A stretch of 64,000 nt of DNA from positions 8,266,601-8,330,600 of the forward strand of contig NC_133116.1 of NCBI RefSeq assembly GCF_022965805.1. The letters run 5' to 3'. The notes beneath the pieces were generated by a model. That model was not told the origin of the DNA and did not search any database. It saw nothing but the letters and a program-made list of their open reading frames with translations. The stretch is from Primulina eburnea (taxonomy: Eukaryota > Streptophyta > Magnoliopsida > Lamiales > Gesneriaceae). Below are positions 1-9,395 of this stretch, one piece after another (positions within the stretch are counted from its first letter, which is position 1; every line of letters starts with the position of its first letter). The translations under genes were made by a program, and so were the position numbers.

Positions 1-1264
1 CCTGTTTGAGGTTCAAGATATCGAATGATTGATGGACTATCATAACCGATATAAATTCCAACCTTTCTTTTAGGTCCCATTTTCTTTCGTTGTGGTGGTG
101 CAATAGGCACATACACCATACATCCAAAAATTCTCAGATGAGAAATGTCTGGTTCTTTACCAAATGCAAGCTGCAATGGGGAGTATTTATGATATGGACT
201 TGGTCTGATGCGAATTAATGAAGCAGCGTGTAAAATTGCATGTCCCCATATAGAAATAGGGAGCTTTGTTTTCATAATCATTGGTCTAGCAATCATTTGC
301 AGACGTTTAATCAATGATTCAGCCAATCCATTCTGTGTATGTACATGAGCAACAGGATGCTCAACAATGATTCCCATAGACATACAATAATCATTGAAAG
401 TCTGGGAAGTAAATTCACCAGCATTATCAAGTCTAATTTTCTTGATTGTATAATCGGGAAATTGATTCCTCAATTTTATTATTTGAGCAAGTAATCTTGC
501 AAATGCAACATTTCGAGTTGACAATAAACATACATGTGACCATCTGCTGGAGGCATCAATCAATACCATAAAGTATCTGAATGGTCCACATGGTGGATGG
601 ATTGGTCCACAAATATCACCCTGAATACGTTCAAGAAACATTGGTGATTCAGTTTGGATTTTGACTGTTGATGGTCTTATAATAAGTTTTCCAAGAGAAC
701 ATGCTTTACATTGAAACTTATTATTCTGAAAGATCTTCTGGTCTTTCATTGGATGACCATGTGTATTTTCTATAATTCTTCGCATCATTGTTGAACCAGG
801 ATGTCCCAATCGATCATGCCAATTGGTTAATATCGAGGAATTATCAACTACCATGTTTGATTCAATGGGACTTATATGTGTATAATGCAATCCAGTAGGG
901 AGCATTGATAGTTTTTCAATCACATATTTCTTTCCTGATTTATATGTGATAAGACACATATATTTCTCATTCCCTTCATTCATTGTTTGAGTATCATACC
1001 CATGGGAATATATATCATTAAAACTCAACAAATTTCTTTTCGATTGTGGTGAATATAAAGCATCATTGATCAAAAATTTTGTACCATTAGGTAACAAAAT
1101 TGTGCTTTACCACATCCTTTAATCAAGTCTACAGGACCTGATATTGTGTTCACCGTTGTTTTTGTTGGTTTTAGTTCCAAGAAATATCTTTTATCTCGGA
1201 GGATAGTGTGCGTTGTACCACTATCGGGTATGCAAACTTCAGCTTTGCTCATAGCATTTTCCAT
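1..1264 (-). pseudogene. copia pol (protease + integrase), partial, one frameshift
   Basis: The reading frame opens with ATG at 1264 and the aspartic protease motif PDSGTTH (about 1228-1208). Around 1104 the KAQF..LPNGT stretch changes frame, consistent with a one-base deletion. After that the frame stays open to base 1. It includes a pre-integrase zinc site (WHDRLGH with a later CxxC, about 810-685). The integrase core follows, with GDICGP (about 617), LDNAGEF (about 430) and AESLIK (about 320) supplying the D, D and E residues. At the edge is the C-terminal RKVGIYIGYDSPS motif. The single frameshift would stop full-length translation. Reverse transcriptase is not in view. Confidence 0.85.
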
Positions 1265-1391
1265 ATTTGAACTTCAAAAAAATATGCAATAAAATAAAAT
1301 TACTGACAATACATATATAAATATAACACATATCATAATTGTACAATAAAACATTATTATATGAATACATGAAAAACAAATTATTGTACAT
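1265..1391 (-). other. gag-pol spacer of element A
   Basis: There are 127 AT-rich bases between the gag stop and the pol ATG, without an open frame that joins them. Many plant copia elements encode gag-pol as one frame. A separated layout could be handled by splicing or re-initiation, and which applies here is not shown by the sequence. Confidence 0.5.
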
Positions 1392-2534
1392 TTATATTCT
1401 ACCACTATATTTTTCATTTTCAGAAAAATCATTGAGAAAATCTGCAGCATCAAAATTGTTCATTTCTATCCCACCAACATGTTGATCATTTCCAGAGAAA
1501 TCATTCATAAAATCACCAGCATCAAGATGAGTTGAATCACTCAAACGGTCACTGCGTTCAGTGAAGTTTGTCTCCTTTTCTTTCCCCTTTAATGATTCTT
1601 TATAAAGTTTACAAAGGTGCTCAGGGGCTCGACAAACTTTGGACCAATGTCCTGGAGTACCACATCTGTAACAAGAACTTTCATATCTTTTTGAGTGATT
1701 CTCATTAACACTTGTATTCTCATGATGTCTTTTCTGTGGATGGTTTGGGACGCTCTTTTGAGATGAGTTATAACTATCTCTATTATTTTCAAAACCACGG
1801 CCGCGTCCACGACCACGACCAATTCCACGTCCACGTCCACGTCCACGTCCACGACCTCGACCTCGACCTCGACCAAAACCTTGTCTTTGAAATTGATTTT
1901 GGTTTCCAGGTATAAATTCATTTTTACTTACAGCATTTACTTCTGGAAATGCTGTTGATCCAGTGGGTCGGGACTGATGATTTCTCATTAATAGCTCGTT
2001 GTTCTTTTCCGCCACAAGAAGACAGGCGATGAGCTCAGAATATCTCGCAAATCCACGTACTCTATATTGTTGCTGTAGAGTAATATTTGATGCATGAAAT
2101 GTGGAAAATGTTTTTTCAAGCATCTCAGATTCTGTGACCTCATGTCCACAAAATTTTAATTGCGAGATTATTCTATACATCGCCGAATTGTAATCACTGA
2201 CTTTTTTAAAATCTTGGAATCTCAGTGTGTTCCATTCATCCCGGGCGGTCGGAAGTATAACTTCCCTTATATGTTCAAATCTTTCTTTTAATCCCTTCCA
2301 CAAAGCCATGGGATTTTTTTCAGTCAGATATTCACATTTCAATCCATCGTCGAGATGTCGACGCAAAAATATCATGGCTCTTGCCTTTTCTTGTGACGTG
2401 CATATGCCATTTTCTTTAATGGTCTCGCTTAGACCCAATGACTCAAGATGCATTTCTACATCTAGAGTCCATGGCATATAATTCTTTCCCGTGATGTCGA
2501 GCGCAATAAATTCGAGCTTTGTTAAATTTGACAT
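1392..2534 (-). CDS. copia gag polyprotein
   Basis: Open frame of 380 residues starting at a true ATG (2534). The N-terminal two thirds is the UBN2-type gag domain (GKNYMPWTLDVEMHL near residues 17-31, then ALWKGLKERFEHI). Next comes a Gly-Arg repeat of about 30 residues (plus-strand 1798-1871), and then a CCHC zinc knuckle, CYRCGTPGHWSKVC. The tail holds two similar acidic segments, DAGDFMNDFSGN and DAADFLNDFSEN. In copia elements gag forms the cytoplasmic particle and binds the RNA. The frame is uninterrupted, unlike the gag genes of the other elements here, so it may be functional. It is followed by the spacer and pol. Confidence 0.9.
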   Translation of the reverse strand: MSNLTKLEFIALDITGKNYMPWTLDVEMHLESLGLSETIKENGICTSQEKARAMIFLRRHLDDGLKCEYLTEKNPMALWKGLKERFEHIREVILPTARDEWNTLRFQDFKKVSDYNSAMYRIISQLKFCGHEVTESEMLEKTFSTFHASNITLQQQYRVRGFARYSELIACLLVAEKNNELLMRNHQSRPTGSTAFPEVNAVSKNEFIPGNQNQFQRQGFGRGRGRGRGRGRGRGRGIGRGRGRGRGFENNRDSYNSSQKSVPNHPQKRHHENTSVNENHSKRYESSCYRCGTPGHWSKVCRAPEHLCKLYKESLKGKEKETNFTERSDRLSDSTHLDAGDFMNDFSGNDQHVGGIEMNNFDAADFLNDFSENEKYSGRI

Positions 2535-3028
2535 GGTGGTACTAAAAAAAATTACGATGCATTTTATTAGTTAATAAATATTGCAATACAAAGTAACGGA
2601 TAAACAACAAGTACAAGTATTTGTAAAAATAAAGAAAACGCACGAGGAGGATATTCTCCGATAAATACAAGACTCGTGAGTATGATAACCAAAATAATTA
2701 AAAATATCCTTGAGAAAGCCATCTTCTTTTTTCTTCGAAAAATTTGATGATGAATAATTTTTAGAGAAGAAGAGAAAGTTGGAGATGATTGAATGTGTTT
2801 GTGAGATGATATTTATAGGGCAAAAACTAGCCGTTTGTTACCGTTTATGACCGTTGGTGTACAAAAAAATAAATGTATGTATTTGTATAATTTTATGGTA
2901 ATAATATGATGTATATAATATTAGACATGTTTAAATAATTATGTATATCATATCATAATATTATAATGAGTGTCATAATTTATTTTGTTTAAAAACCTTA
3001 TAGGCTTTTATACTTGTCGTATCCCTTA

Positions 3029-3065
3029 CCGGGAGTGTGGGATGTCGTCTTAACATCCTCCCAGG
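3029..3065 (-). promoter_or_regulatory. predicted leader hairpin of element A
   Basis: CCGGGAG (3029-3035) faces TCCCAGG (3059-3065), and inside it GGATGT (3040-3045) faces ACATCC (3053-3058). Copia and retroviral leaders often hold packaging or dimerisation structures, so such a role is possible but unproven. Confidence 0.4.
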
Positions 3066-3227
3066 ATTTATAACAAGTTTATGAAAAATTATTTTTATTA
3101 TTTCTAATAATAACATTATATTGTATATTAAATAAATACACAATAAATAAATAACAGTAAAATAAATATTATTACTTTTGTTACCTTTTTCTTCTGTTTG
3201 GAGCTTGGAATAGTATGTAGGACTTTT

Positions 3228-3247
3228 AGAGCTTCGTGCTGATAACG
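3228..3247 (-). promoter_or_regulatory. probable primer-binding region of element A
   Basis: Immediately after the LTR the minus strand reads ACGTTATCAGCACGAAGCTC. This differs from the usual plant iMet site (TGGTATCAGAGC), but a TTATCAGCACGA block in this position recurs in a subset of plant copia elements as I recall. The tRNA primer is not certain. Confidence 0.5.
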
Positions 3248-3520
3248 TGTTGTGAAAAAGTAAAAATTTATGGTAAAAAGTAAAAATTTCAAACTCTCAA
3301 TTTACCAAACTACACACTTTATAATATTTTTCTCTCTACTCAATTGTGATTTTCTTCACAAATGAGAGATCTATTTATAGAGTTTCATTACACATAATCC
3401 AAAAATAAAATACATCATTACCTACATCATCACACACAAATTTCTAACTTTACAACTCTTATTTTCAACATTCAAATATTCAACTATTACTTTTCCATAT
3501 TAAAATATATTATTTCAACA
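3248..3520 (-). repeat. 5' LTR of copia element A
   Basis: The 273-bp LTR has terminal inverted repeats TGTTG/CAACA. The minus strand has a TATA box (CTCTATAAATAG; plus strand 3370-3381). Its outer end at 3520 is flanked directly by the interrupted LTR of element B. The partner 3' LTR is outside the window. Confidence 0.85.
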
Positions 3521-3935
3521 AACAAATATTAATGTGGCTCATATCAAACAAAAGGAAATAAACGTGTCGACAATGGCGACGGCCATAGCCAACACTTTTG
3601 ACAAACTTTGCGTAAGCCGCCTCATCTTTAGACTTTGAGACATGCATGCGCTCACTCCTTTTGAATCTCGTGCTCCCGATAAAGCTCATTGATGGTATGA
3701 GAAACGCCTATAAATAGAAGCGTTTGAGGTCCCTAAGTATACAACCCACACAGAAACATTACACCATCTAAAGAGGGTTGGAATGCTTAGAAGACTTCAA
3801 ACCGGAGGAAAATCAGAAATCTTTCAGATGATTCAATGGCTGGAGGTAATACTCGATAAGCTTTCGCATATTTATTTATCATGTTCATATATGTTTAGAA
3901 ACATGATTTGGTTGATTAGATCAAAATATCTTACA
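3521..3935 (+). repeat. 5' LTR of element B (first 24 bp displaced)
   Basis: Matches 8981-9395 base for base except two positions. It contains TATAAATAG at 3709-3717 and ends CTTACA, the inverse of the TGTAAG that starts the 3' copy. The missing first 24 bases should lie beyond element A, left of the window. Confidence 0.92.
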
Positions 3936-3937
3936 TT

Positions 3938-3949
3938 TGGTATCAGAGC
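3938..3949 (+). promoter_or_regulatory. primer-binding site, tRNA-iMet type
   Basis: TGGTATCAGAGC, two bases after the LTR end, is the standard plant copia site complementary to the 3' end of initiator methionine tRNA. Confidence 0.9.
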
Positions 3950-5473
3950 CGTGATACCTCTGCCTTGAAATTTTGTTTTCTGAAAATCCGATATCATGAA
4001 ATTTTGAAAATTTCTTTCTGAAATTTGTTTAAGAAGCTTGAGGATCGGATATCATAAATTTTAAGAAATTGATTTCTGAAAGTTTATGTAAGAAATTTGA
4101 AGTCGGACATAATAATATTCAGAAACTTACCTGAGAATTATGTTCTTGGTTGCACTTTGGAGTTCTCAGCTGAAATCTTGAAATATAAAATAAGAATTTT
4201 TAGGAGAAATTTTTTTTTTTCGAAGAAAGTTTCTGAGAATGTTTCGGCTGAAAAAAGAAGACGACGCTATAAGTTCTTCAATGAAATGGTCTTCATAATT
4301 GAGGCAATTTAACATATCACGTGAATGAGAAATAAATTCTCTGCGTAATGAATGTAATTGAATAACAACCTGCAAATGAATGGCAACTGGCTTCAATTAT
4401 TGTACGAGAACTGAGTTGAAAAATTTTAATTTTAATTTTTTTTTAACATGGGACCCACACCAATTGTCAAATTGGTGTACGTTTGTTTTTATCATGATGA
4501 TGATTATTATTATTATTAATTTTAAATAATAATAATAATAATTAATGAATAATAAAAAATAAAAAATAAACGGGACCCACGTCAATTGTGACATTGCCGT
4601 TGATGGAGTTTTGTTTTAATGTGATGGAGTTTTGTTTTATTATTATTATTGTTCTTAAAATAATAATAATAATAATTAATGTGTAATTAAGTTATATGTA
4701 TAATTGGGTATACATATAGCATTTGGTCAAATAATTTGTACACATTAAAAATAATTTCAAGTTCGACGTAATTTCTAATACATGTTTAGAAATTATTTTT
4801 TGCATGTAAGATATAATGTCAAATAATATGGATAAGTGTTTGATGTGTACATGCAAATTTAATATTATGTTTGCATTTATTCTTGAAATTTAAAATGCAA
4901 ATAATATTGAAAAATATTTTGGTAAATCAATATTCACATTATGTTCATATTAAATTATATTGAGTTGTTTATAATTTAAAATGAACATATGAAGTAAGAT
5001 GTGAATATAATATTTAAAATATTTCAGATGTTCACAAATGAACAAATAATCCTCACTTTATCACTACTCTGATAAAAGAGAAAAACTGTTGAGGAGCCCA
5101 CATTTTTATCCTCACTTTATCACTACTCTGATTGAAGAGAAAAACTGATGGGGAATGTATTGTTCATATTAAGTAAAAATGTGAATATAAAGTTATTTAA
5201 TGAAAAATTTTGACTTATTAAGATTCACATAAATGTGGATAATTAAGTTGAATAATAATTATAAGCTGACGTGAGAAAACATGATCTGAGGGAGTTCTTC
5301 ATAGATCGGTTTAAATTGCTTTGACTAGCCACTGGTCTCCCTGAGGAATGTTGCTTCTGACTAGGAGTTGGGTATCTAAAGGGCCTTAGCACTACCTATC
5401 TATCCTGGGAGCACTCTTGGAAAGTGTTGATTGCGAAATAATTATTATATAAAGCATTAAGTAAAGCCAAAAT
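3950..5473 (+). other. non-coding interior of element B, 5' part
   Basis: AT-rich with no recognisable gag. It holds a tandem duplication (5051-5160) and a GC-richer block at about 5276-5440. Element B is classed as non-autonomous partly because no gag frame is found here. Confidence 0.6.
5051..5160 (+). repeat. 59-bp tandem duplication in element B
   Basis: Two copies beginning CCTCACTTTATCACTACTCT at 5051 and 5110. The first can form a small TTATCA/TGATAA stem. Confidence 0.8.
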
Positions 5474-5885
5474 TTTTGTCTAGTGATCCGTATAATTTTA
5501 AATAATTAAGGTTTAGCCACAACACCCTTAATTAAGAGAAATTATACATTAAGTCAGATTTGGATCACATTAAGGACATTTATTAAGTATAATAAATAAA
5601 TTTGTCCAGTGATCTGTATAATTTTAAATAATTAAGGTTTAGCCACAGCATCCTTAATTATGAAAAATTATACATTAAGTCAGTTAAAGATCACATAAAG
5701 TGGAATAAAGGACATTTGTAAAATCAAAATTTATGTCTATTGAACCGTCTAATTTTAAATAATTAAGGTTTAGCCATATCACCCTTAATTATGAAAAATT
5801 TAATGTCTTAGTGATTCGTATAATTTTAATTTATTAAAGAATAGCCACAGCATCTTTAATTGAATTAAAATTATACATTAATCAC
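5474..5885 (+). repeat. tandem array of four hairpin-forming units in element B
   Basis: Units begin near 5474, 5601, 5731 and 5801. Predicted hairpins lie at 5490-5547, 5616-5673, 5750-5802 and 5818-5876. In unit 1 GTATAATTT pairs with AAATTATAC, and TAATTAAGG with CCTTAATTA, around a 14-base loop holding AGCCACA. Unit 4 has ATTAAAGA facing TCTTTAAT and a perfect 14-bp outer stem. An outer arm also pairs: GTGATCC/GGATCAC in unit 1 and GTGATCT/AGATCAC in unit 2. The paired changes suggest a conserved RNA fold. Confidence 0.75.
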
Positions 5886-7139
5886 ATTTAATGAAACCAG
5901 TGATTAAAGTGACGATCTTTATGAAAAGTGGGAGAAATTTAATAGTTTCTCATATAGTTTCATCAAGATCAATATTTCTGCTGGGATCATGGATTAAATC
6001 AAACAGAATGATAGTGTTCATACACACCTTAATTATATAGTTTTAATTATTTAAAGCTCACTAATATTTAAGTGCACGACCGTGTCATGTACATGAAGAA
6101 ATATAATTGGATCATTTTAAAATATTGAGGTTGAGATATTTGAGATATTTTAGTTCACAATATTTTGAGCACTCTCGCTCAACATTATTACTCACTTAAG
6201 ATATTCTAAAACACATAAAGTTAAATGGTCAATAAATGAGTTTTGACCATATGTGTTTAAGAAGAGAGTGAAATGTTATAAAGGAGAGATAAAGTGTGAA
6301 CATGAATTCTCAACTCTCATTAGGTATAATCCAATATGGTTATTCATAGCATTTGGTGGATTGATTATGATCTACAATCCATGTTATCAATATCATGAAA
6401 AAATTGCAAGACTCGAAGAAATCATTAAGAAGTGATTTAAGTATCATCTATTCAGTAAATTAGATGATTTCACATATGGAGGTTGTCGAGACTTGCATCG
6501 TGGTTTTATATTTTAGTTGGAAAAGACTTTTAATTCCAAATTTCATAGAAATTTGATTTCAGTTTCAAACTAGTATCAAAAAGATATTTTTCAGATTTAT
6601 CATTCAGTTTATTGTGTAAATCTGATAAATTTTGGAAATGATATTTTGTTTGATGGTCTTTTCACATTAATTTATAAAATATGTCCACTATAGCATGTTG
6701 CAGAAAATATTGATATTAAGACATTGTGCTATGTATTAATATTATGTGACATCTTGATTTTATTTATTTTGACACTTATTTGGACTACATTAAGAATAAG
6801 TAGATCAATGTGTCAAATAAAGATGTTACTGAATGATTAGACATATTGGAGATCATTAATATGGATATTTATGGTCAGAAATTTTTTACCATTATGAATG
6901 ATTACTAACGATATGTATATATCTACTTGCTTCATAATAAATATGAAGTGATAGATGTAAAGAATTGATGCGATAAGCAAATTAAGATCGTGAGATGAGA
7001 TAAAGGTAAAAAGTATTATAGTAAATACACTGAGGATGGACATTTTGGAGTATGATTAGTACCTCCAAACTTATTAAGTTCTTGTGAATTGAAACTCTTA
7101 AGACTAATGTGTTATGTCAAGTCGGATTCCAATTAAAGG
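5886..7139 (+). other. non-coding or unrecognisable interior of element B
   Basis: AT-rich sequence with many stops in all frames. One short plus-strand frame (6253-6435) has a hydrophobic middle and a charged tail, but I recognise no family and would not call it a gene. Confidence 0.4.
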
Positions 7140-8700
7140 TATCCATAAGATCAAATTTTAATTATGGAAATATTGGAAATCGAATTTGGGACATATACAT
7201 GTTTGAACAAAAGTTTATAGTTCACAAGAAAACAAGTTACAACTGAGGTCCATTAATGGGTATTTCATTGGATATACCAAAGGGTCCAAAGGATATGTAA
7301 ATGTCCATCACAAATCATAAAGTTTGTGGAATCAAGAGATGTGAAATTTCTTAAGAATGACTTGATTAGTGGGAGCGATCAAATTCATAATATTGATCAT
7401 TATGATGCTCATTCAGCCACGCAAGTTATATTTATTGATTTATATTCGCAACATCTATCAAGTTAAAAGTGTGTTGTGGGACCAGTCATATAAATTCCAC
7501 AAATTGTTGATCATGATCATATGGATCTTAATGCTCATCAAGATATTGAGTATTCAGTTGAACAACACAATCTAGTTTCGCTGGAAAGTGTTGATGCAAC
7601 ATTAAGATGATCTAGTTGAATTAAGGGATCAACAATTTTAAGTGATTATATTGTGTATCTTGAATCTGACTATTTATTTTTGATGTCGAAAATGATCCTG
7701 AGGTGTTTTCACAATCCATGAGCATAAGAAATCTAATTTGCGGTATAATGTCATGAATTATAAAGGAATTCAATAGCAAATAATAGAGTATAAAAGTTGG
7801 TTCAGTCGTCATTTGTTATAAATGATTCCTTGAGACAAATAAAGTCTCATCAGACGACATTGAACAACATAAGGATATACTCGTTGCTATGAAATTCATT
7901 CAAAGAAAGAGAATTTACTACATAAAAATATTTTCTCATGTATTTAAGAAAATTCTCTTAGTGATCATGACATTAATAACCCATTTGGTTTAGATTTGCA
8001 TTAGTTGGTTGTGAAAACAAAATTCTTTAATAGTGATATATAGAGTAAGAATATTATATCAAATAACATTAAGTATTCTTCTCTAATGACTGTGAGTATT
8101 TAATATTACAAGATTAATGAAACTATATAAATTAGAAAAAAACCTCACATTAAGTGGTATTTTATGTTTCATGATGCTATCTCTTCATTAAGTTTTGTTG
8201 AGAACATTATGGGCAATTATGTATACCATAAGGTTAGTGGGAGCTGAATTATTATGGAAATTATCAGAATAATCTAAAGTATTTGATCAATAAAAGGTTG
8301 CAAAATGTATTGGATACCTTCATGGTACTAAAGTTTTACATGCGTATGTAGAAACGAATTGACAATTTGGAAAGTGATTTGCTACTTCCACTATGGAGTC
8401 TAAATTCGTCATTTATGTTGAAGCAATATTATATGGTGTATTTAAAGAGTTTCATTTTGGGCTTAGAATTGTGAATTTTATGTCTGAACCATTAAGATTA
8501 TATTACGACAATTCAGTTGTAGTCTTTGTGACTAAAACGATAGTCGAATTAAGTATATCGACATACAGTTTTTAGCCATTGGACGTTTATCAATGAATTG
8601 GTGATCATTTAACCTAAAGGCATGCAAATTAAGATGTTTAATGATCATGTGGTAATTAATGTTGGACTTGGTTCCTAAAAACTTCTGGTATATACATTTG
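7140..8700 (+). pseudogene. eroded copia pol remnants of element B
   Basis: Short pieces in shifting frames resemble copia pol. Around 7250-7310 GYFIGYTKGSKGY is the integrase C-terminal motif. Around 8393-8540 ESKFVIYVEA and LRLYYDNSVVVF correspond to the RNase H segment with its conserved D-N. Numerous stops and frameshifts separate them. The reverse transcriptase YVDD motif was not found. No product is possible. Confidence 0.7.
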
Positions 8701-8945
8701 GTTATGATTTATGAAACTCATTCAGTTATGATATTTCTCATATTCGGTTATGTACATATTCGGTTATTTTGAGAAAAATAACAATAAAGTTGGACCTCGA
8801 ATAAACATAGGGTTTATTCATTAAGTACAGATTGAGAGACATAATGCATTGTGATACATGGAAGATAATAATCGTTTTCAGATGAACTATCGCCATGATT
8901 CATGTATTTTGTTTTCTCCTATGGAAATTGAGATGTATAAGAGCC

Positions 8946-8956
8946 AAGTGGGAGAA
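8946..8956 (+). promoter_or_regulatory. polypurine tract of element B
   Basis: AAGTGGGAGAA directly before the 3' LTR, the usual copia plus-strand priming site. Confidence 0.85.
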
Positions 8957-9395
8957 TGTAAGAAATATTTGATAAATGTTAACAAATATTAATGTGGCTC
9001 ATATCAAACAAAAGGAAATAAACGTGTCGACAATGGCGACGGCCATAGCCAACACTTTTGACAAACTTTGCGTAAGCCGTCTCATCTTTAGACTTTGAGA
9101 CATGCATGCGCTCACTCCTTTTGAATCTCGTGCTCCCGATAAAGCTCATTGATGGTATGAGAAACGCCTATAAATAGAAGCGTTTGAGGTCCCTAAGTAT
9201 ACAACCCACACAGAAACATTACACCATCTAAAGAGGGTTGGAATGCTTAGAAGACTTCAAACCGGAGGAAAATCAGAAATCTTTCAGATGATTCAATGGC
9301 TGGAGGTAATACTCGATAAGCTTCCGCATATTTATTTATCATGTTCATATATGTTTAGAAACATGATTTGGTTGATTAGATCAAAATATCTTACA
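8957..9395 (+). repeat. 3' LTR of element B (complete, 439 bp)
   Basis: Starts TGTAAG and ends CTTACA. TATAAATAG lies at 9169-9177 and an ATG at 9243. From that ATG the LTR is open for exactly 51 codons and continues in frame into the HHO exon that follows. Confidence 0.93.

Larger units (their letters stand above)
2535..3247 (-). other. 5' leader of copia element A
   Basis: A 713-base untranslated stretch between the primer-binding site and the gag ATG. It is AT-rich except for a GC-richer block at about 3010-3065 that can fold into a hairpin. No long frame is present. Confidence 0.6.
1..3520 (-). mobile_element. Ty1/copia retrotransposon A, 5' part (continues beyond left edge)
   Basis: Read on the minus strand the order is LTR (3520-3248), primer-binding site, leader, gag (2534-1392), a spacer, then protease and integrase running off the left edge. 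Protease before integrase, with reverse transcriptase expected further on, is the Ty1/copia order. The LTR starts TGTTG and ends CAACA. It abuts base 3521, where the 5' LTR of element B resumes 24 bases in, so A is nested in B. The gag frame is open and pol has a single visible frameshift, so this looks like the youngest insertion here. The reverse transcriptase, RNase H and 3' LTR must lie outside the window. Confidence 0.9.
3521..9395 (+). mobile_element. Ty1/copia retrotransposon B, decayed interior, near-identical LTRs
   Basis: The two LTR copies are offset by 5460 bases. The 5' copy lacks its first 24 bases because element A sits there. Over the 415 shared bases I count two differences (the C at 3620 and the T at 3864 differ in the other copy), about 0.5%. 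PBS TGGTATCAGAGC (3938-3949) and polypurine tract AAGTGGGAGAA (8946-8956) are intact. The 5-kb interior has no long frame; only eroded pol fragments remain. Low LTR divergence with a ruined interior suggests a non-autonomous element moved in trans. The element lies inside an exon of the HHO gene. Confidence 0.9.

Noticed and set aside
1712..1915. Plus-strand His-Val/Asp-Leu repeat frame
   Set aside because: It is the antisense reading of the Gly-Arg repeat in gag.
5474..5885. CRISPR-like array
   Set aside because: The repeats are hairpin units of unequal spacing in a plant retrotransposon; no cas genes and no unique spacers of equal size.
6253..6435. Small open frame with a hydrophobic segment in element B
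   Set aside because: No family recognised, in a region full of stops; it could be a chance frame.
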